64,000 nt of DNA from Amylibacter marinus (GCF_030160015.1 NZ_BSNN01000002.1:372001-436000), one strand, 5' to 3'. Shown: positions 54,554-64,000, numbered from the stretch's first letter. The notes: generated by a model from the letters alone, not told the origin. Numbers and translations: made by a program.

Positions 54554-56362
54554 TTAAAACTCAAAAATTGAAGCGCCCGTATCCGCACGCCCCACGGCAT
54601 TTCTAAACACGTTGAACAATTCGCGCCCTACCCCAAATTCATTGCCCGACAGATCGGGATGATCAACATCACGGGTAAAGAAAGTCTCGTCATGGGCGAA
54701 CATTTCGCCAGTGTTTGCATTGACCGTCACGATATCCCCGTCCTTTAAAAAGGCCAAAGGCCCCCCTTGCGAAGCTTCGGGGCTGACGTGGATTACCGCC
54801 GGAACCTTGCCCGATGCCCCAGACATACGCCCATCAGTCACCAATGCCAAGTTGATCCCGCGATCTTGCAGAACCGTGAGACATGGGGTCAAGCCATGCA
54901 ACTCAGGCATGCCATTACTTTGCGGGCCTTGGTAGCGGACAACGACCACCACGTCTTTGGTGAATTCATTGGCACGGAAGGCCGCAATGACGCTGGGCTG
55001 ATCATGGAAGATGCGCACAGGTGCGGTTAGGCTGCGCCGCTCTGGGGCTACCGCCGAGATTTTCATAACCCCCTTGCCCAGATTGCCGTTCAGGCTGGCC
55101 AGACCGCCAGATGCTTGGAACGGATTTTCGACCGAGCTGACGATTTTGTTGTTCAGGCTTTTTTGGGGGCCTTGGCGCCATGTAACGGATGCGCCGTCAA
55201 GGATCGGATCTTTGGTGAAGTCTTCTAGGCCTTTACCCAGAATTGTGGTGGTGTCGTCATGCACCAGTCCCGCGTTCAGCAACTCTCGGATCACCAAGCC
55301 CAGCCCCCCTGCGGCATGAAAATGGTTAACATCGGCCAATCCATTTGGATAGACCTTGGTTAACAGTGGGATTACCTCAGACACTTTAGCAAAATCATCC
55401 CAATCCAGAATGATGCCGCTGGCGCGGGCCATGGCCAGTATATGGATCAATAGGTTTGTTGACCCGCCTGTGGCCATTAGGCCTACAATACCGTTTACAT
55501 AGGCGCGTTCGTCCAAAATTCTGCTTACTGGCGTGTATTTATTACCCAGATCGGTGATAGAAAGCGCAAGTTTTGCGCCCTCTTTGGTAAGTGCGGTGCG
55601 CAGATCGGTGCCTGGATTAACAAAGCTCGATCCAGGGAGTTGCAACCCCATGATTTCCATCAACATCTGGTTGGTATTGGCGGTACCATAAAAGGTACAG
55701 GTCCCCGGCCCGTGGTAGCTGGCCATTTCTGCGGCCATCAACTCTTCGCGCCCCACATTGCCCTGGGCGAATTCTTTGCGTACGCGGGCCTTTTCATCAT
55801 TGGTGATACCCGATGGCATCGGCCCTGCAGACATAAAGACCGCCGGCAAATGCCCAAATGTGGCCGCCGCAATTACCAATCCGGGTACGATTTTATCGCA
55901 AACACCTAGATAGATAGAGCTATCGAACACGTTATGAGACAGGCCAATGCCAGCGGACATTGCAATTGCATCGCGTGAAAACAACGACAACTCCATGCCT
56001 GTTTGGCCCTGTGTAACGCCATCGCACATGGCCGGAACACCTGCTGCCACCTGTGCGGTACCACCATTTTGGCGCACCACTTCTTTGATCAGGTCAGGAT
56101 AGGTGGAAAACGGCTGATGCGCGGACAGCATATCATTATAGGATGTGATGATGCCCACGTTGCCGGCGGTTGCCTCTACCAATGTATCCTTGTCTTGGCC
56201 CATTGGGGCATAGGCATGGGCCTGATTACCGCAGGTGAGATGGGCCCGATTGGGGCCTTCGCCGCGCGCGGCTTCCATCCGATCCAGATAGGCCCGTCTG
56301 CTTTTCTCAGAACGCTGTATGATTGCATCGGTTACGTCGCTGATAACTTTATTGAGAGCCAT
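54554..56362 (-). CDS. edd: 6-Phosphogluconate dehydratase
   Basis: 602-residue Fe-S dehydratase converting 6-phosphogluconate to KDPG. Cluster-binding and active-site regions are visible as VPAMCDGVTQGQTGMELSLF, YLGVCDKIVPG and GPGTCTFYGTANTNQM; the C-terminal part has VTDGRMSGASGKVPAVIHVS. The family is IlvD/Edd. It depends on cluster assembly, so it is a client of the suf system. Gap to pgl is 9 bases. Confidence 0.96.
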   Translation of the reverse strand: MALNKVISDVTDAIIQRSEKSRRAYLDRMEAARGEGPNRAHLTCGNQAHAYAPMGQDKDTLVEATAGNVGIITSYNDMLSAHQPFSTYPDLIKEVVRQNGGTAQVAAGVPAMCDGVTQGQTGMELSLFSRDAIAMSAGIGLSHNVFDSSIYLGVCDKIVPGLVIAAATFGHLPAVFMSAGPMPSGITNDEKARVRKEFAQGNVGREELMAAEMASYHGPGTCTFYGTANTNQMLMEIMGLQLPGSSFVNPGTDLRTALTKEGAKLALSITDLGNKYTPVSRILDERAYVNGIVGLMATGGSTNLLIHILAMARASGIILDWDDFAKVSEVIPLLTKVYPNGLADVNHFHAAGGLGLVIRELLNAGLVHDDTTTILGKGLEDFTKDPILDGASVTWRQGPQKSLNNKIVSSVENPFQASGGLASLNGNLGKGVMKISAVAPERRSLTAPVRIFHDQPSVIAAFRANEFTKDVVVVVRYQGPQSNGMPELHGLTPCLTVLQDRGINLALVTDGRMSGASGKVPAVIHVSPEASQGGPLAFLKDGDIVTVNANTGEMFAHDETFFTRDVDHPDLSGNEFGVGRELFNVFRNAVGRADTGASIFEF

Positions 56363-56371
56363 GATAGCCTC

Positions 56372-57061
56372 CTAGGCTGCGAAATGAACATTCAGCGGGT
56401 TGTCAACCTGCATTACAGCCTTGATTGGGGCCTGTTTTACGCTGTTGATTTTCAATGCGCGTCCCAGTGCCATACGCTTGGCGCGTCCCGTGATCAATAG
56501 GTGCAAATTGCGTGCTCGGCGCAGGCTTGGGGCCGTAAGGGTTAGGCGCGGTGTTGCGCAATTGGCGGCCTCAATACAGACCACATTGCGCCGTTCTTCA
56601 TCCCGCAGGGCGGTTTGTAGGTCTTTGGCCCCTGGCAGCAGACTGGCGGTATGCATATCCAGCCCCATCCCCAGAACACATACATCAATCGGCAAATGCT
56701 GTTCGATAGAGCGCCCCAATTTCAGGGCTTGGTCTTGTGCGCTGTTGTACGCGCTCCAAAAGCTGTGCAAATTGCACTTGGCGGCATGATTTTGCAGCAG
56801 TTCTCGACGTACCATACCAACATTCGAGCGCGCATCGGATTCTGGCACAAATTGGTCAGCGCAAACAAAGGTGTCGATTTTTTCCCATACAAGGCGTTTG
56901 GTCGATAGTTCGCGCAGGAAATCTGGTGATGTTGTGCCACCGGGAACCACTAATGTTGCGCGCCCCCGCGCGGCCAGCGCGCGCAACAGCTCGTCTGCGA
57001 CGCGATTTGCCAATCCGATGATTTGGATTTGGCGCTCTTCGTAATTGACAATATCTATCAT
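56372..57061 (-). CDS. pgl: 6-Phosphogluconolactonase
   Basis: 229-residue SOL/DevB-type hydrolase of 6-phosphoglucono-lactone. Segments are TLVVPGGTTSPDFLRELS, VCADQFVPESDARSNVGMVR (the usual DERxVP motif is here CADQFVPESD) and VLGMGLDMHTASLLPGA. Its start overlaps the zwf stop as ATGA. The substitution in the DERxVP motif is a notable deviation, but the Asp and the following PxSDxRSN are kept. Confidence 0.9.
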   Translation of the reverse strand: MIDIVNYEERQIQIIGLANRVADELLRALAARGRATLVVPGGTTSPDFLRELSTKRLVWEKIDTFVCADQFVPESDARSNVGMVRRELLQNHAAKCNLHSFWSAYNSAQDQALKLGRSIEQHLPIDVCVLGMGLDMHTASLLPGAKDLQTALRDEERRNVVCIEAANCATPRLTLTAPSLRRARNLHLLITGRAKRMALGRALKINSVKQAPIKAVMQVDNPLNVHFAA

Positions 57062-58515
57062 GTTTCCCCCATAGGTTGCCAGCGCCGTGCATCGCGCGCC
57101 AATAGCGCAATGGCATCCTCGGGGCCGGTGCTGCCTTGATCATAACTGTGGGGCTTGCTGCTAGAGGCGTCCCACTGGGCGATGATGTGATCTACCCACG
57201 CCCATGCGGCCTCGACTTCGTCGCCGCGCATAAACAATGTCTGATTGCCGCGTACCGCATCCATAATCAAACGTTCATAGGCATCAATGGTCACCCCCTC
57301 GGGCACCACATCCGCAAAGCTCATATCCAGCGGCACCTCAGTTAGACGCATCCCCCCCGGCCCTGGTTCTTTAACCGACATATGGAGGGTGATGCCCTCT
57401 TCGGGCTGTAGACGGATGATCAGCTTGTTTTGAAAACCCTCATTGCTGTCGTCAAATATCGAATGCGGCACAGGTTTGAACACCAGCGTGATTTCAGATA
57501 CGCGTTTTTTCAGCGCCTTGCCGGTGCGCAGATAGAACGGTACACCTGCCCACCGCCAGTTGCCGATCTCGGCCTTTAGGGCCACATAGCTCTCGGTATT
57601 CGAGGCGCTGTTCCCGACATGGTCAAGAAAGCTGGCGATCTCACCCTCGCTGCGGTATTGGCCTCGAACGGTATTGCGCATCGAAACCGGCTCTAACGCG
57701 CGGATAACCTTTAGTTTTTCATCACGAACCGCATCGGCGTCAAAGCGCGATGGGGGTTCCATGGCCACCAAGCAAAGGAGCTGCATAAGGTGGTTTTGCA
57801 CCATGTCCCGCATCGCGCCTGACAGATCATAGTATTCACCGCGCCCGTCCACGCTAACGGTTTCGGCCACGGTGATTTGCACATGATCTACGTATTTGCT
57901 GTTCCAAAGGGGCTCCAACAACACGTTCGCAAAGCGCAGCGCCATAAGGTTCTGCACAGTTTCTTTCCCCAGATAGTGGTCGATGCGGTAAATTTGGCGC
58001 TCTTCGAACACATCTTTTAGGGTTTTGTTCAACGATTTGGCACTGTCTAGATCCGTGCCAAGGGGCTTTTCCACCACCACGCGGGTCTCATGGGTGATCA
58101 GCTTGAAACTTGCCATTTGTCGCGTGGTTGGCGTGATCAATGTCGGGCTGATTGAAAGGTAGAATGTACGAATGGCGTTGTCGCCCATCGATAGGGTATC
58201 GGCCAATTTGGTCCAGCCCGCATCCGAAAACGCATCTACGGCGCAATACTCGACCATCAGCAAAAAGGCCTCTAAATCGGCGGCCTTAAATTCCTTGGCT
58301 GGTACGAATTCATTGATGGACTTGCGCACCATCTCGCGGAATTCATCTGCCGTTAGTTTACTGCGAGAAGCCCCAATAATGCGGCTCCCCTCAGGGCATT
58401 GCCCCGCCATAACACGGCGGAACAAGGCAGGTAATATTTTGCGCCGCGATAGATCTCCCGTGCCACCAAAAACAACCAGATCAAACGGTTGAACAGGGAT
58501 AATCGAAGAGACCAT
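57058..58515 (-). CDS. zwf: Glucose-6-phosphate 1-dehydrogenase
   Basis: 485-residue NADP-dependent enzyme, first step from glucose-6-phosphate. The coenzyme motif is FGGTGDLSRRK (16-26) and the substrate-binding signature RIDHYLGKE is at 177-185. Length and ends are normal. It is coupled to pgl (ATGA) and follows gap by 12 bases. Confidence 0.96.
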   Translation of the reverse strand: MVSSIIPVQPFDLVVFGGTGDLSRRKILPALFRRVMAGQCPEGSRIIGASRSKLTADEFREMVRKSINEFVPAKEFKAADLEAFLLMVEYCAVDAFSDAGWTKLADTLSMGDNAIRTFYLSISPTLITPTTRQMASFKLITHETRVVVEKPLGTDLDSAKSLNKTLKDVFEERQIYRIDHYLGKETVQNLMALRFANVLLEPLWNSKYVDHVQITVAETVSVDGRGEYYDLSGAMRDMVQNHLMQLLCLVAMEPPSRFDADAVRDEKLKVIRALEPVSMRNTVRGQYRSEGEIASFLDHVGNSASNTESYVALKAEIGNWRWAGVPFYLRTGKALKKRVSEITLVFKPVPHSIFDDSNEGFQNKLIIRLQPEEGITLHMSVKEPGPGGMRLTEVPLDMSFADVVPEGVTIDAYERLIMDAVRGNQTLFMRGDEVEAAWAWVDHIIAQWDASSSKPHSYDQGSTGPEDAIALLARDARRWQPMGET

Positions 58516-58527
58516 GACGCTTGACCT

Positions 58528-59529
58528 TTAAATCAACTGACCAAGAACGCGGGCAGTATCAATCATTCGGTTAGAAAAGCCCCACTCGTTGTCATACCAC
58601 GACACAACCCGTACCAGACCATCGGCTGTTACACAGGTCTGGGGGGCGGCGTAGTTACTGGATGTGGTCGTGTGATTGTAATCCACAGATACCAAAGGTG
58701 CATCTTCGTATTGCAAAACACCGGCCAAGTCATTCGCAGCGGCGGCCTTCATGGCGGCATTGATTTCTTCAACGGTCACAGGTTTTTCTGGTACAAAGGT
58801 CAAATCGACCATGGACACATTCGCTGTTGGGACACGAATGGCGCTGCCGTCCAATTTTCCGGTCAACTCTGGTATAACCAATGAGATCGCGCGCGCCGCC
58901 CCCGTTGAGGTTGGTATCATCGACAAGGCTGCAGCCCGTGCACGATACAGATCAGAGTGATCGGTATCATGGGTTGGCTGATCACCCGTATAGGCGTGGA
59001 TTGTGGTCATGTACCCAGTTTTGATACCAGCCAATTCGTGCAGCACCTTTGAAATCGGTGCCAAGCAATTGGTCGTGCAAGATGCGTTTGAAACGATCAC
59101 ATCGTCCTTGGTCAATGTCTGGTGGTTCACGCCATAAACGATTGTTTTATCGGCATCTTTGCCAGGTGCAGAAATCAGCACACGCTTAGCGCCGCTTTCC
59201 AGCAACAACGCCGCCTTGTCGCGGGCGGTGAAAATACCGGTACATTCCATCGCGATATCAACATCGCCCCATGGCAATTCGCGTGGGTCACGGATTTCTG
59301 TGATGCGAACAAATTTCCCATCCACTTCGATGCCGCCGTCAACGACCTCTACACTCTTGGAAAAACGCCCATGAACGCTGTCGAAGCGCAACAAATGCGC
59401 CAGTGTCTCGTTATCAGCCAAATCATTGATCGCTACAATCTCAACGTCCTGTGCCTGTTGTTCGAACACAGATCTGAATACCGAACGTCCAATGCGCCCA
59501 AAACCATTAATAGCTACTTTAAGTGTCAT
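58528..59529 (-). CDS. gap: Glyceraldehyde-3-phosphate dehydrogenase, type I
   Basis: 333 residues. The NAD-binding GFGRIGR is at 9-15, catalytic Cys151 is in ASCTTNCLAPI, and the phosphate-site stretch HAYTGDQPTHD follows. It is the first gene of the Entner-Doudoroff operon, so the aldolase product is oxidised by an enzyme made in step with it. I start at the ATG at 59529, with GGAG 5 bases upstream. Confidence 0.95.
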   Translation of the reverse strand: MTLKVAINGFGRIGRSVFRSVFEQQAQDVEIVAINDLADNETLAHLLRFDSVHGRFSKSVEVVDGGIEVDGKFVRITEIRDPRELPWGDVDIAMECTGIFTARDKAALLLESGAKRVLISAPGKDADKTIVYGVNHQTLTKDDVIVSNASCTTNCLAPISKVLHELAGIKTGYMTTIHAYTGDQPTHDTDHSDLYRARAAALSMIPTSTGAARAISLVIPELTGKLDGSAIRVPTANVSMVDLTFVPEKPVTVEEINAAMKAAAANDLAGVLQYEDAPLVSVDYNHTTTSSNYAAPQTCVTADGLVRVVSWYDNEWGFSNRMIDTARVLGQLI

Positions 59530-59565
59530 TTTATCTCCATTGCCCAAGGGGCAGAATCGTTAACC

Positions 59566-59577
59566 GTTAGCGCTAAC
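59566..59577. promoter_or_regulatory. Operator-like palindrome GTTAGCGCTAAC upstream of the ED operon
   Basis: A perfect 12-bp palindrome with a central CpG, typical of LacI-family operators. It lies about 37 bases before the gap start codon. On the minus strand a TTGCAT (59607-59602) and TATAGG (59586-59581) just upstream could be a weak promoter, placing the site where a repressor would stop polymerase. No LacI-family gene is in the window. Confidence 0.65.
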
Positions 59578-59730
59578 AGACCTATACTGACGTTAGGTAA
59601 AATGCAACGCTTCTGGCGGCAAAAATAAATTTCCTGATCACAGATTGTTATGCATTGCTCCGAAAATGCGCTTTCGCTCGGTGGAAAAATGGTCTTAGAC
59701 TTGCGCATTAGTTAATCAAGGAGCGGCAGT

Positions 59731-60945
59731 ATGGCACAAAACACACCAGAGATTGCACGGGCAAAACCAGCAAGCTTTGATTGGCAGGATCCCTTTCTTC
59801 TAGACCAACAGCTTAGCGACGAAGAACGCATGATCCGCGATACCGCGCGCGCCTATTGCCAAGACAAGCTGGCCCCACGTGTAATCGATGCCAATCGCCA
59901 CGAGAATTTCGACACCAATATTATGCGAGAAATGGGCGCATTGGGCTTGTTGGGGGCCACCCTACCCGAAGAGTTTGGGGGGGTAGATGCCAACTATACA
60001 TCCTATGGTCTGATTGCCCGCGAGGTCGAGCGCATCGACAGCGGCTATCGATCAGCAATGTCTGTACAAAGTTCGCTGGTTATGCATCCAATATTTGCAT
60101 ATGGCACCGATGACCAGCGAGCCAAATATTTACCAAAATTGGCTAGCGGCGAATGGATTGGGTGCTTTGGGTTGACGGAACCGGATCATGGTTCTGATCC
60201 CAATGGTATGCTAACGCGTGCGCGCGAGGTTGACGGTGGATTTATGCTGTCTGGTGCCAAAAACTGGATCACCAACGCGCCGGTTGCAGATGTATTCGTG
60301 GTTTGGGCAAAGTCAGATGCCCATGATGGAGCAATCAAAGGTTTTATTCTGGATAAGGGTATGAAGGGGCTAAATGCCCCCAAAATCGAGGGCAAGTTTT
60401 CTTTGCGTGCTTCGGTCACGGGTATGATCCAGATGGACGACGTTTTTGTGCCCGACGAGAATTTGTTGCCCCATGTGGCAGGCTTGGCGGGGCCATTTGG
60501 CTGTTTGAATCGCGCGCGATATGGCATTGCATGGGGATCAATGGGCGCGGCCGAGTTCTGCTGGCACAGCGCGCGGCAATATACGCTAGACCGTGTGCAA
60601 TTTGGTAAACCATTGGCCCAAACCCAACTGATCCAGAAAAAGCTGGCAGATATGCAGACCGAGATTTCATTAGGCCTACAGGGTTGTTTGCAATTGGGAC
60701 GTCTGTTTGACGAGCATCGCGCCCCTGCCGAACTGATCAGCCTGATGAAGCGCAACAATTGCGGCAAGGCCTTGGACATTGCCCGCCAGTCGCGTGATAT
60801 GCATGGAGGTAATGGTGTCTCCGATGAATACGGTGTTATTCGCCATGTAATGAACCTAGAGGCCGTAAACACCTATGAGGGAACACATGATATTCATGCC
60901 TTGATCCTTGGGCGTGCACAAACAGGATTGCAGGCCTTTGCCTAA
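59731..60945 (+). CDS. gcdH: Acyl-CoA dehydrogenase, probably glutaryl-CoA dehydrogenase
   Basis: 404-residue FAD enzyme. The N-terminus [20 protein letters not shown], the flavin loop [14 protein letters not shown] and the catalytic Glu in [18 protein letters not shown] all match glutaryl-CoA dehydrogenases. They oxidise and decarboxylate glutaryl-CoA to crotonyl-CoA in lysine and tryptophan breakdown. AAGGAG lies 9 bases upstream of the ATG. It is divergent from the ED operon and followed by DUF502 after 38 bases. Confidence 0.88.
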   Translation: MAQNTPEIARAKPASFDWQDPFLLDQQLSDEERMIRDTARAYCQDKLAPRVIDANRHENFDTNIMREMGALGLLGATLPEEFGGVDANYTSYGLIAREVERIDSGYRSAMSVQSSLVMHPIFAYGTDDQRAKYLPKLASGEWIGCFGLTEPDHGSDPNGMLTRAREVDGGFMLSGAKNWITNAPVADVFVVWAKSDAHDGAIKGFILDKGMKGLNAPKIEGKFSLRASVTGMIQMDDVFVPDENLLPHVAGLAGPFGCLNRARYGIAWGSMGAAEFCWHSARQYTLDRVQFGKPLAQTQLIQKKLADMQTEISLGLQGCLQLGRLFDEHRAPAELISLMKRNNCGKALDIARQSRDMHGGNGVSDEYGVIRHVMNLEAVNTYEGTHDIHALILGRAQTGLQAFA

Positions 60946-60983
60946 CGTCCTATTCTGCCTTCGTAAAACCCAAAGAAGATCCG

Positions 60984-61685
60984 ATGACACAGCCTCAAAA
61001 ATTGAAAAAACCCGGCCTTATTTCGCGCCTCAGAAGCAATTTCTTTACCGGTTTGGTGATTGTACTTCCGGTAGCCCTGACGATTTGGATGATTTGGTCT
61101 TTCATGGGGTTTGTGGACAACCGCGTTCTGCCTTTGGTACCCAAAAGCTATAACCCGCAGTCTTATATTGATTTCAATATTCGAGGCTTTGGTGTGGTGT
61201 TCTTTTTGCTGTTTACCACAGTGATTGGCGCGCTGACCAAGGGGTTGTTTGGGCGTTCCTTGGTGCGTGTAGGCGAGCGCTGGGTTGACCGCGTGCCTGT
61301 GGTACGCTCGATCTATAACGGGGCGAAACAACTGGTAGAGACGATCACCAATTCCACGGATGCCAATTTCGAGAAGGCCTGCCTATTGCAATACCCCAGA
61401 CAGGGGGTTTGGGCGATTGGGTTTATCTCTAAGACCACTGGCGGTGAAGTATCGGATAAATCTGGTGCCGCCCCCATGTACAGCGTGTTTCTACCAACTA
61501 CACCCAACCCAACCTCGGGGTTTTTGCTGTTTGTCCCACAGAAAGATGTGGTGGTTTTGGATATGGATGTGGAGACCGCGGCGAAATTGATTATCTCTGC
61601 GGGTATCGTTGAGCCGCCAACCGCTGCTGAGATTGCGGCTGGCAAGACTCTAGCGCCCAAGAGCGATGATACGCCTACCAAATGA
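60984..61685 (+). CDS. DUF502 family membrane protein
   Basis: 233 residues. Two membrane helices lie near 17-40 and 68-90, then a soluble part with the DUF502 core GERWVDRVPVVRSIYNGAKQ and SGFLLFVPQKDVVVLDMDVE. The family is widespread in Gram-negative bacteria and plants; its role is not known to me. It overlaps the LysE gene by 4 bases. Confidence 0.88.
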   Translation: MTQPQKLKKPGLISRLRSNFFTGLVIVLPVALTIWMIWSFMGFVDNRVLPLVPKSYNPQSYIDFNIRGFGVVFFLLFTTVIGALTKGLFGRSLVRVGERWVDRVPVVRSIYNGAKQLVETITNSTDANFEKACLLQYPRQGVWAIGFISKTTGGEVSDKSGAAPMYSVFLPTTPNPTSGFLLFVPQKDVVVLDMDVETAAKLIISAGIVEPPTAAEIAAGKTLAPKSDDTPTK

Positions 61686-62299
61686 TGACCGCTGTTTTAA
61701 CGGGGTTCTTTACGGCCCTTTCGCTTATTTTGCCAATTGGCGCCCAGAATGCACTGGTGCTGCGCCAAGGGCTGGCAAAGTCTCATGTTTTCTGGACATG
61801 TATGTTCTGTGCGCTTAGCGATGCTATTCTAATCTGTGCTGGCGTGGCGGGGTTGGCCAGCGTGATGGCGCGCTTTCCCAACCTGCCATTTTACATGACG
61901 TGGGGCGGGATTATCTTCTTGGTTTCCTATGCCGCACTGCGCCTGATCGCGGCCTATCGCGGGCAATACGAGGCCGAGATTGAAGGCAAGCCACGCAGCC
62001 TGCGCAGAATTATAGCAACATTGGCCGCCGTTACATGGCTGAACCCACATGTCTATCTGGATACAACGGCGCTGCTGGGAACGGTATCGTTGCAATTTGA
62101 AACTGTCCCTTTGAAAATCGCCTTTACGTTGGCGGCCGTCAGCGCCTCGTTCGTTTTCTTCTTCACCGTGGGATATGGGGCGCGCTTGGTCGCCCCCGCG
62201 TTCAAATCGCCCCGTGTTTGGCGATACTTGGATGTGGCAATCGCCGGCGTGATGCTGGCGATTGCGCTTGGGTTATATGTGAGCCTAGCGGCCCATTAG
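61682..62299 (+). CDS. LysE/ArgO family amino acid exporter
   Basis: 205-residue inner-membrane protein with about six helices. The family signature is at the start: GFFTALSLILPIGAQNALVLRQG, here given as GFFTALSLILPIGAQN and ALVLRQG, followed by DAILICAGVAG and TWLNPHVYLDT. LysE and ArgO export lysine and arginine. It is coupled to DUF502 (ATG at 61682, a second ATG at 61685). Next to a lysine-catabolism-type dehydrogenase, but whether this is meaningful is open. Confidence 0.9.
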   Translation: MMTAVLTGFFTALSLILPIGAQNALVLRQGLAKSHVFWTCMFCALSDAILICAGVAGLASVMARFPNLPFYMTWGGIIFLVSYAALRLIAAYRGQYEAEIEGKPRSLRRIIATLAAVTWLNPHVYLDTTALLGTVSLQFETVPLKIAFTLAAVSASFVFFFTVGYGARLVAPAFKSPRVWRYLDVAIAGVMLAIALGLYVSLAAH

Positions 62300-62300
62300 C

Positions 62301-64000
62301 CTATTGTTCTAGCCACCATACATCGGGCAGAAAACCGCTCCAGTCGCCATACATCGGTAGGCGGTCTGGGAAGTTCAGCTCTTTCTTATGGGCCAGTCGA
62401 GAAACCTCGGAATACCACAAAGGCACAACATAGCGCCCGCTGGTCAGAATGCGATCCAATGCTTTGGTGGCCGCTACCGAATGTTCTGCGCTGTCGGCAG
62501 TCAGCATTTTTTCCACCATGGCTTCGGCGGCGGGGCTGTTCATGCCCATATAATTACGCGTACCAGGTGTGGTGATACCATTGGCGCCCCAGTACAGGGT
62601 TTGCTCGTTCCCAGGTGACAAAGACAAGTACCAGAAATTGTATATCATATCAAAATCATAGGCCTTGCGACGCTCGTTATAGGCGGCACTATCTACCAGC
62701 GTTATGCGGGTGTTAATGCCCAATCGTTTCAGGGCATCGGCGTAGATATTGAATACACCTTCGGTCTCAATTCCACCGACAGTGCCCCCAACCTTTAGCA
62801 AGACTTCGATCTCGAACACCTCGCCCGCCTCGTTTTTCAGAACGCCCTCTTGGATCGTCCAGCCTGCGGCGGCCAGCTGTTTCATTGCGACGCGCAGGTT
62901 TTTTCGATTGGCCTCGGAACCATCAGAAACAGGCAGACTATAGCCCTCGATCGCACCGGGGATCAGCTGATCCCGATAGGGCTCTAACAGCTCCAAAACC
63001 GCGCCTTGTGCCGCATCATGAGACATGCCCAATACCGAGTTCGAAAAATAAGAACTAGAGCGTGGCGCATCCACCGAATTTCGATTGCGCACGATAAACT
63101 CATAGTTAAATGCATGGATTAATGCATCGCGCACACGCCAATCGGCGAATTTATCCTTACGGGTATTAAACACGAAGCCTTTCATGCCCGAGGGGCGCGC
63201 GTGGGGCACGATAGATTTCACCACATCACCGCGCTGAACCGCAGGGAAATCATAGAGCTCGGCCCATTTTCCTGCATTGCCCTCGCGGTGCCAAGATGTA
63301 TCGCCTGCCTTAAATGCCTCGAACAAGACATTGCCATCGCGGAAATATTCGTAGCGCAGGGTATCCGCATTATGGCGCCCCGCATTCACCGCCAAATCTT
63401 TGCCCCAATAATCTGGATTGCGGCTAAATTCGATAAAACGGTTAGGTTCAAAACCAGAGACGACATAAGGCCCAGATCCGGTGACGACATCGAGGCTGCT
63501 GTCCTCGAAAACCCGCCCTTCCCAATCGGCCTTACGCAAAATCGGGCGCAATCCCATGATCAACGGTGCCTCGAAGTCCACCACATTAAAAGTGAACCGC
63601 ACACTACGATCCGCTGTTTTCTCGGCGGTTTTTATTTTCTGCCAAGCGCTTTGATAGCGAGGGTGCCCTTGGGTTCCTAAGGTCTCAAACGACCACAGAA
63701 CATCTTCGACTGTTACGGGGGATCCATCCGAAAACTGGGCCTCTTTTCGCAGGGTAAACTCTACCCATTCGCGATTCGGTCCAGTTTCGACTGATTCTGC
63801 CAACAGACCATATAGCGTAAATGGTTCATCATAGCTGCGCATCAACAACGATTCGACCGTATGCGCGCGCACCCCCCACGGGGCCTTCCCCTTTAAAATA
63901 TAGGGGTTCATTGAATCAAACCCGCCCTTTTCACCAAAAATAATTTTGCCGCCTTTGGGGGCATCAGCGTTAGCGTAGGGCAACGAAGTAAAGTCTGAGG
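62301..64000 (-). CDS. Family 5 peptide/oligopeptide-type ABC substrate-binding protein (YejA-like), 5' truncated
   Basis: The frame enters at the window edge and is open to the stop at 62301, about 566 residues shown. It starts SDFTSLPYANADAPKGGKII in the mature protein, so the signal peptide and a few tens of residues lie outside. Segments such as FSDGSPVTVEDVLWSFETL, LRYEYFRDGNVLFEAFKAGD and NTRKDKFADWRVRDAL match the YejA/OppA-type binding proteins; YejA takes up microcin C-like peptides. The usual companions (yejB, yejE, yejF) are not in the window on this side. Confidence 0.88.
   Translation of the reverse strand, partial: SDFTSLPYANADAPKGGKIIFGEKGGFDSMNPYILKGKAPWGVRAHTVESLLMRSYDEPFTLYGLLAESVETGPNREWVEFTLRKEAQFSDGSPVTVEDVLWSFETLGTQGHPRYQSAWQKIKTAEKTADRSVRFTFNVVDFEAPLIMGLRPILRKADWEGRVFEDSSLDVVTGSGPYVVSGFEPNRFIEFSRNPDYWGKDLAVNAGRHNADTLRYEYFRDGNVLFEAFKAGDTSWHREGNAGKWAELYDFPAVQRGDVVKSIVPHARPSGMKGFVFNTRKDKFADWRVRDALIHAFNYEFIVRNRNSVDAPRSSSYFSNSVLGMSHDAAQGAVLELLEPYRDQLIPGAIEGYSLPVSDGSEANRKNLRVAMKQLAAAGWTIQEGVLKNEAGEVFEIEVLLKVGGTVGGIETEGVFNIYADALKRLGINTRITLVDSAAYNERRKAYDFDMIYNFWYLSLSPGNEQTLYWGANGITTPGTRNYMGMNSPAAEAMVEKMLTADSAEHSVAATKALDRILTSGRYVVPLWYSEVSRLAHKKELNFPDRLPMYGDWSGFLPDVWWLEQ

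Noticed and set aside
59122-59628. 168-codon plus-strand frame across the start of gap
   Set aside because: Runs antisense through gap and over the operator; no start signal and no family resemblance.
63201-63680. 159-codon plus-strand frame in the YejA-like gene
   Set aside because: Antisense shadow of a clear binding protein.

Overview
The window looks like a chromosomal stretch of a marine alphaproteobacterium of the order Rhodobacterales (Roseobacter group). The reasons are the ctrA-sciP pair, a suf operon led by an IscR with a single cysteine, a YIP1-type protein and a DUF6525 gene beside suf, a folate-dependent TrmFO, an Entner-Doudoroff operon, and base composition near half G+C by eye. 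No rRNA, tRNA, insertion sequence, prophage or CRISPR array was seen. Most of the window is ordinary core chromosome with dense, often overlapping operons.

Layout. 1-2335 (minus): start of a polyol/sugar ABC transporter operon (binding protein, two permeases). 2681-4119 (plus): psd-pssA, phosphatidylethanolamine synthesis. 4116-5941 (minus): msrB-msrA methionine sulfoxide repair, then yceI with an unknown membrane protein. 6892-9624 (plus): LysR regulator, glutathionyl-hydroquinone reductase-like GST, DODA-type dioxygenase. 9625-11141: a loose region with one Nudix gene and a likely decayed gene. 11472-18798 (minus): iscR-cysteine desulfurase-sufB-small ORF-ybjQ-sufC-sufD-yip1-sufS, behind a promoter whose -10 element sits in a perfect inverted repeat. 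18964-26290: hydrolase-like protein, anmK, tyrS, DUF3179, two cyclophilins, coaD, CBS protein and a YcnI/CxxC pair probably tied to copper. 26343-34438: uvrA, lytic transglycosylase, ssb, a dehydrogenase and gyrA. 34566-34955: a decayed outer-membrane beta-barrel gene. 35109-43752: trmFO, gluQ, hisI, a NifU-like scaffold, recG, ligA, ctrA and sciP. 43874-48503: mnmA, DUF2059, M20 peptidase, FAH hydrolase, dgoK. 48547-52208 (minus): betaine-type ABC transporter. 52873-59529 (minus): gap-zwf-pgl-edd-eda-glk, a complete glucose-to-pyruvate/GAP route. 59731-64000: an acyl-CoA dehydrogenase (probably glutaryl-CoA), DUF502, a LysE exporter and a truncated peptide-type binding protein.

How the genes work together. 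Carbon handling is prominent: polyol import, a self-contained Entner-Doudoroff operon with its own glucokinase and GAPDH, and DgoK feeding 2-keto-3-deoxy-6-phosphogalactonate metabolism. Fe-S supply (suf operon plus a NifU-like scaffold elsewhere) and oxidative repair (MsrA/B, glutathionyl-hydroquinone reductase-like GST) form a second theme. Cell-cycle control (CtrA, SciP) sits beside DNA metabolism genes (ligA, recG), with uvrA, ssb and gyrA nearby.

No clear undescribed multi-gene system was found. The best leads are a 59-codon gene hidden between sufB and ybjQ, the decayed outer-membrane protein after gyrA, an inverted repeat over the gyrA promoter, and a hydrolase-like protein whose nucleophile serine is replaced by glycine. 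Several start codons were moved from the longest reading frame to the one with the best ribosome-binding site; this is said in each entry.
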